From positions 69,520,517-69,584,516 of the forward strand of contig CM060318.1 of assembly GCA_030674155.1 (NCBI GenBank): a stretch of DNA of 64,000 bases, given 5' to 3'. Shown one piece after another: positions 17,110 through 64,000 of the stretch. The translations under genes and the position numbers were made by a program. How positions within the stretch are numbered: position 1 is the first letter of the stretch; the number at the start of each line of letters is the position of its first letter. The notes beneath the pieces were generated by a model. It did no database searches. It was not told where the DNA came from and saw only the letters and a program-made list of their open reading frames with translations. This stretch comes from Stramonita haemastoma (taxonomy: Eukaryota; Mollusca; Gastropoda; Neogastropoda; Muricidae).

Positions 17110-17280
17110 AATCCCCACTAAACAGGAAGTTGGCAGGATGGTTAAGACGTTCACCTGCCTCATAGGTAAACTGTGAGGTTCTGGGTTCGAATCCCAGCCT
17201 TGCCCTTTCTTTCCAGTTTGACTTGAAAATCCAAATGAATGTCAAGTCTTTTGGGAGAGACTCTGAACCAGTCAGACTAT
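17110..17280 (+). mobile_element. tRNA-derived SINE copy, family F
   Basis: It carries GGCAGGATGGTTAAGACGTT and a near-consensus B box in GGTTCTGGGTTCGAATCCCA, followed by the CTTTCCAGTTTGACTTGAAA body shared with 9700-9865. It looks like a tRNA in its two promoter boxes, but the body and lack of a cloverleaf 3' end make it a SINE. Confidence 0.75.
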
Positions 17281-17734
17281 GTGCTTAGGAGCTTATGCAC
17301 TTGGAGCTGTAGCCCAGGAATGAATAAAACAAATTTCTCACTTCATGATGTCAATATCAAGAGATTGCTGGAAACTTCAACTGAGAACTCGAACATTCCA
17401 TCTGAGCTCCATTCAGGTTTTCCCTTTGGAAAGCTCAGTACAGAATAGCTTGGAGATCTGCCTGTCCAGTAACATGACCTGTTCAGCTACCCTGGCTTTC
17501 AGTGGAACGTGATCTGATTGCAATCTTGTCTTGGAGGGAGGATGCTTTTGTCTGATTTCTTGATAAAGTAACAGCATACTTCAAGAGTACTGCATTTCTT
17601 TGCAATATGTATGTCCATGCACATATGCACAGCCTTCAGTCTCGTAAGTGCAAACACACTCCCGAAATGTACATATAATGGGAAGTTCCAAAAGCAGAAA
17701 CAGTTCAGAAAAAAACACAAACAACAACAGAAGT

Positions 17735-17920
17735 AGTAGGCATCCATCAACCTCGGAAGACTATGGAGTTACACTCTTGGCCCTAGAGTGCAAAGCCTGG
17801 GTAAGTAAGTGTGCAGGACAAGCTGTTACTCATGCAGCAGACCCCCCCCCCCCCCCTCTCCACGTTGCTGGAATGGTGCCTAGGAAAGACAGTCATTGGT
17901 TCCAAACAACTACCCTCCCT
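17735..17920 (+). repeat. Element D, copy 2
   Basis: It begins GGCATCCATCAACCTCGGAA and runs through CTAGAGTGCAAAGCCTGGG to CCACGTTGCTGGAATGGTGC, matching copy 1 at 13826. Confidence 0.65.
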
Positions 17921-18149
17921 TCAAAATAAATGAACAAAAAACTACAAGACAAAAAAAGGCAGATTTACATTAAAGAAAAAGACCACCCATCCCCTCTCAA
18001 AAACAACATCCAACATAAAACAATGAAAGCTAGAGGCATATCACAAAATCACTCCACAATCAAAAACAATCTTTGCAACAGAAATAAAATGAACATCCAA
18101 AATGTGACAGCAGACAGGCACTCAAAGACATGCCCAAAACTGAATAAGC

Positions 18150-18392
18150 ACTATGCCTTCAGTCATGACAAGCTCTTAACAGAACAACCTCTCCTTCAAA
18201 GGAGAATAAATCCTCTGAAGTCGGAGTATGGCTGCCTATATGGCGAGGTACTTGAAAATAGCCATACACGCAAACTTCTCATTCAGTGTGCAATTTCAAT
18301 CTCACAGTGATTCCCAGGTGGGACTAGTGAGTCAGAGTGCTCATTCTGGGTGACCCCCCCAGAGTGTTAAGCTGAGGAACAACAACAACAAT
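18150..18392 (+). mobile_element. SINE family C copy
   Basis: It has CTCTCCTTCAAAGGAGAATA, GTATGGCTGCCTATATGGCG, AACTTCTCATTCAGTGTGCA and GTTAAGCTGAGGAACAACAA, ending in a CAA tail. One of the better-preserved copies. Confidence 0.8.
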
Positions 18393-18454
18393 CTCCTCCT
18401 CTTCTTAAGATACACATACAAAGGCAGACGCTTTTCTCCATAAAGAGAGTGGTC

Positions 18455-18560
18455 ATGCACGCACGCACGCACGCACACCCACACACGCACCCACCCACAC
18501 CCACACAAAACACACACACACACACACACACATACACACACACACAAACACACACAAGCA
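18455..18560. repeat. CGCA/CA/CCCA microsatellite
   Basis: ACGC units followed by CACC and CA units. Confidence 0.9.
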
Positions 18561-21188
18561 TCCCCAGCAACACAAACACATGGGATTGCTTTTAAAATTT
18601 ATTTGTAAATTAACCAAACAGAACTGTAAATATTTGTATATCATTGCGCTATATATATGTTCTTTCGAGGGAATATCCCAATATTACAAGAAAAAATCCT
18701 TAAACTCACAACACAAATCTAAGAAAAAAAGAAAAACTTTCAAGGAAATATCCAACAATTTAGAAACAAACTTTTAAAGTCATGACACAAATCTAAAAAA
18801 AAAAGAAAGAAAAGAAATTGATCACAAGTAAGGCGAACCAAAATAGGCAGGATGGACGGATGATGAAGATTAAACACAAAACCACTGTACCACATGAAAA
18901 CTGTACCTGACTGTATCACAGCAAAGTCATCTGTACATCTTTACAGCATGGAGGGAGAAATACTAGCTTATCACAGCATCATTTGACCACACTCGTTCAC
19001 CCATGACAAATCTTTTGCATTGTGTTATACTTAAAACAAGTTTTCTTTCATAAATACTCGTATAACAAATACATGGTCTTACTCAAAAATCACAATCTTG
19101 TTACCGAAGTTTCGGATCAGCAGTTTGTTAATCACATATAAAAAAAACTTTGATTTATATGATAACATACTCTCCACCACTTCAAATCTAGGATTTCATC
19201 TTACACTCAAACAGATTTGACAACTTCAAGCAGACTGATACATCAGTAAGTATATTTGAATAAACTCTGAAAAAGTGAACCAATTAAATGACAGGAACTG
19301 AAGGAACCAACATATCAAGACAAGAGCAATTCAAAAGAAAAAATTAGCTAGATTTGCAAATGCAAAAAAAATAACTTCAAATCATCAGGCTAAAACTTTA
19401 GAATAATACTTGCTTCAATGGGAAGATAATATGAAGCTGACACACACAAAAAAGATTCTTTGGGTACACAAAAAATTGTTAGACATACATATTGCTATCA
19501 AGAAAGTTAATTGCAAATAAAATCAAAGGAATTGTTAAAATTTTCATGCAAAAATAAGCATTCAAAATTGCAATAAGAAAAAGAAAGGCATTGATTAACA
19601 TTCAGGTATTACTTTATCCACCTCAGCCATGTGTGGAAAAATCTGCTGAAAAGCCAACAAATTTGTCACATTCAAAATACACTTGCTTGGTTCTGTGTAC
19701 TTGCAATATCAGTTTCTCCAAAATCTTTCTTCTCATAAAACCTCAACATTTTATATTTGTGGAAAACTCTGTTACATCAAAAAGTTAATTTTTCAGCAGA
19801 AACACATGTGATAAGGCTCATCATTTCACAGCAGAAAAATGTCACCCCCCCCCCCCTTCCTGTTAAAATAAGTACATTGCATAATGACCAAGACATGTAA
19901 TATTTCTCTGTACACAGTCACACTTAGCATGAACTACCTTGCACTATTAATATTATAAATCAAACAGCAATCTGAACATAAGACTGTATCTGTTAAAATC
20001 AGCCTAAAAGGTTTGTGGTCCGTTGTAAATTGTCCAGTCCTAGCGTGTTTCTTGTTTTACTTTAACTCTAAACACTTTGAACTCTTAACAGCTTGCACTG
20101 CAAACTAAGCATTAAAATTACACTACAACATACTTCTCATGACCAAAGATACCAAAAGAAGTAAATTTTAAGTAAGTGTCAAGTGACAAAGCACATTAAA
20201 AAAACAAAACAAAACCTGGCTGATGCTGGTCTTACAAATTCGCAATAAAGGTGCATAAATGGTCCCCCAAAAAGTAAAACAAATGGTATTATGTTCAAAA
20301 TTCAAACACAAAATTTAATTATACATTTACAAAAAATTAATCCCATTTGAATAATCAAACACAAAGGCAGTACAACTTAAAACATCATTTGATATGCATA
20401 GCTATTGTGCATAAAATCATCTCCAGGAATATCGTTCTCACAATAGTAAGAAGAACATTTCTTCAATTGCAAGCTAATAAAAACAAACCCCCTCAAATTA
20501 GAAACAAAAAGATATATCAAAAACAACAGGGAAAAAATATCACCCTTCCTCCTTGTTCCAATAAACAAACAAAAAACAACTTTAAACTAATCAAACAGCT
20601 GAATATTCAGTTGCAAACCTGATATGATAAAGAAAAAAACTGTAACTTTAATACTTTCTGCCAACTCAAAATGTCTTTCACACTTTTAACTGTACATTGA
20701 TCTGTGTAACTATAGTTTCACATAATCAAACACTGTACAGGGGCAAACTATGTACAGGACATGGGAACACCTAACGCTTCCCATGCTGTGTTAGTGAGGG
20801 GACATATCCGTCAGCAAGTCCTGCAGACTAAGAGGACTCATGGTGTCATAAGCAGAAGGGGAGGCAAGAAAGGAAGAGACAGTTAGTTAGGGTAAAGACA
20901 CTCTTTTTCGTGTGGCACAATTTTAAAACTGTTCCTGTCATGAACTGTATACTCAAGTCTTTCACCTCATAATGTTTTTTAACCATGAAAAATAGATTTC
21001 CTTTCCCAGCCCAACCATGGTTTTCAGAAAACAGCAGTGTCACCTTTTAACACTAACGGTATTTCTAAATACACTCTTCATAAACAGAAAGATGTTAAAA
21101 GCAAAACAAAAAACCCCACCCACTCCTAAAGAAAATCTTTTCAAAATGGTAATGCACTTCACCTGCTGCCACGATACAAATTGCTAGG

Positions 21189-21194
21189 TTTATT
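21189..21194 (-). promoter_or_regulatory. Candidate polyadenylation signal of DNAH7
   Basis: This is an AATAAA on the minus strand about 395 nt downstream of the DNAH7 stop codon. It is the first canonical hexamer I noticed in that direction. Usage is inferred. Confidence 0.35.
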
Positions 21195-21317
21195 TTGCGT
21201 CTGATAAGAATAGTATAAAAAGAATACTAAACTGAAGAAAAATGATGAAACACCCTCACCAATACAGGACTTCACAAAACTAGAGGCTACCTGAGACACA
21301 CTGCGTTGATGCCAGTG

Positions 21318-21516
21318 TTGATTGATACAGAAATGTCAAAAGCAATGCCACTGTCACTGATACAGAAAATTCAAAATCAATGACACTGTCATTGATACAG
21401 AAATATCAAAAGCAACAACACTGTCACTGACACAGAAATGTCAAAAGCAACAACACTGTCACTGACACAGAAACGTCAAAAGCAACGACACTGTCACTGA
21501 GACAGAAATGTCAATA
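21318..21516. repeat. 38-bp minisatellite, about 5 copies, in DNAH7 3' UTR
   Basis: Unit of the form GATACAGAAATGTCAAAAGC followed by AACACTGTCACT. It ends about 70 bp downstream (in gene sense) of the stop codon, so it is probably transcribed. Confidence 0.85.
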
Positions 21517-21587
21517 AATCAGTGAGGCGGTCATATCTCCTATAGCATGTCTGTCTCACAGTCCTGGCTGTGTCCCCTGCCCAGTGG

Positions 21588-63955
<42,368 letters not shown>

Positions 63956-64000
63956 CTGTGCACACACAAACATGACGCTGATGATGATGATGATGATGAT

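Larger units (their letters stand above)
18598..21587 (-). other. Probable DNAH7 3' untranslated region and flank
   Basis: This stretch is AT-rich and free of the SINE copies that fill both sides, which fits a long 3' UTR. Minus-strand AATAAA hexamers occur at 21189-21194 (about 395 nt after the stop) and at 18598-18603. Which one is used cannot be told. It contains a five-copy, 38-bp minisatellite near its 5' end. No coding potential seen. Confidence 0.4.

Noticed and set aside
17110..17200. A tRNA gene (also 9780-9860, 22490-22570, 36845-36925, 59345-59410)
   Set aside because: A- and B-box-like sequences are present, but no full cloverleaf with paired acceptor stem is evident and each continues into a repeated SINE body.

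Overview
This is animal genomic DNA: long introns with GT-AG splice sites, a very heavy load of microsatellites, minisatellites and tRNA-derived SINEs, and no bacterial signals. The SINE bodies (for example one ending in GATATAAAAGAATAAA, and one carrying GTAAAAGAACCC-type text) and a secreted C1q-domain gene suggest a mollusc, most likely a marine gastropod. That assignment is inference.

Layout. (1) Positions 1-4700 hold repeats and SINE copies with no gene I can support. (2) Positions 4752-10968, minus strand: a four-exon gene that I assembled by hand. It encodes a secreted protein of about 230 residues with a signal peptide, an alpha-helical segment and a divergent C1q-like jelly-roll. Its introns hold extreme simple repeats: a 41-base G run, a 0.6-kb CAGYA-type repeat, a 1.2-kb mosaic of trinucleotide repeats and a 350-base G-rich block. 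(3) Positions 11000-18600 are intergenic: SINEs, one nested insertion, a 780-bp tandem duplication and dinucleotide arrays. (4) Positions 18600-21587 are AT-rich and are probably the 3' untranslated region and flank of the next gene. (5) Positions 21588-63955, minus strand: 34 consecutive exons of an axonemal dynein heavy chain, best matched to DNAH7 (single-headed inner-arm dynein). They run from AAA3 through AAA4, stalk, microtubule-binding domain, AAA5 and AAA6 to the true stop codon. The gene enters the window from the right, so the tail, linker, AAA1, AAA2 and the start of AAA3 lie beyond 64000.

In both genes the splice sites are nearly all intact and the residues are conserved, but roughly a dozen exons carry 1-2 base indels, mostly in homopolymers, that break the frame. 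I read these as long-read assembly errors rather than pseudogenisation. The most unusual signal is repeated amplification of exon-intron borders in the dynein gene. A 38-bp unit containing a 3' splice site plus the AAA3 Walker B codons is repeated about 11 times at 62946-63320. Other exon borders are duplicated once (44.7 kb, 59.2 kb), and several more have minisatellites starting within about 40 bases of the splice site.

The two genes have no evident joint function. The dynein drives ciliary and flagellar beating; the C1q-domain protein is probably a secreted recognition or lectin-like molecule.
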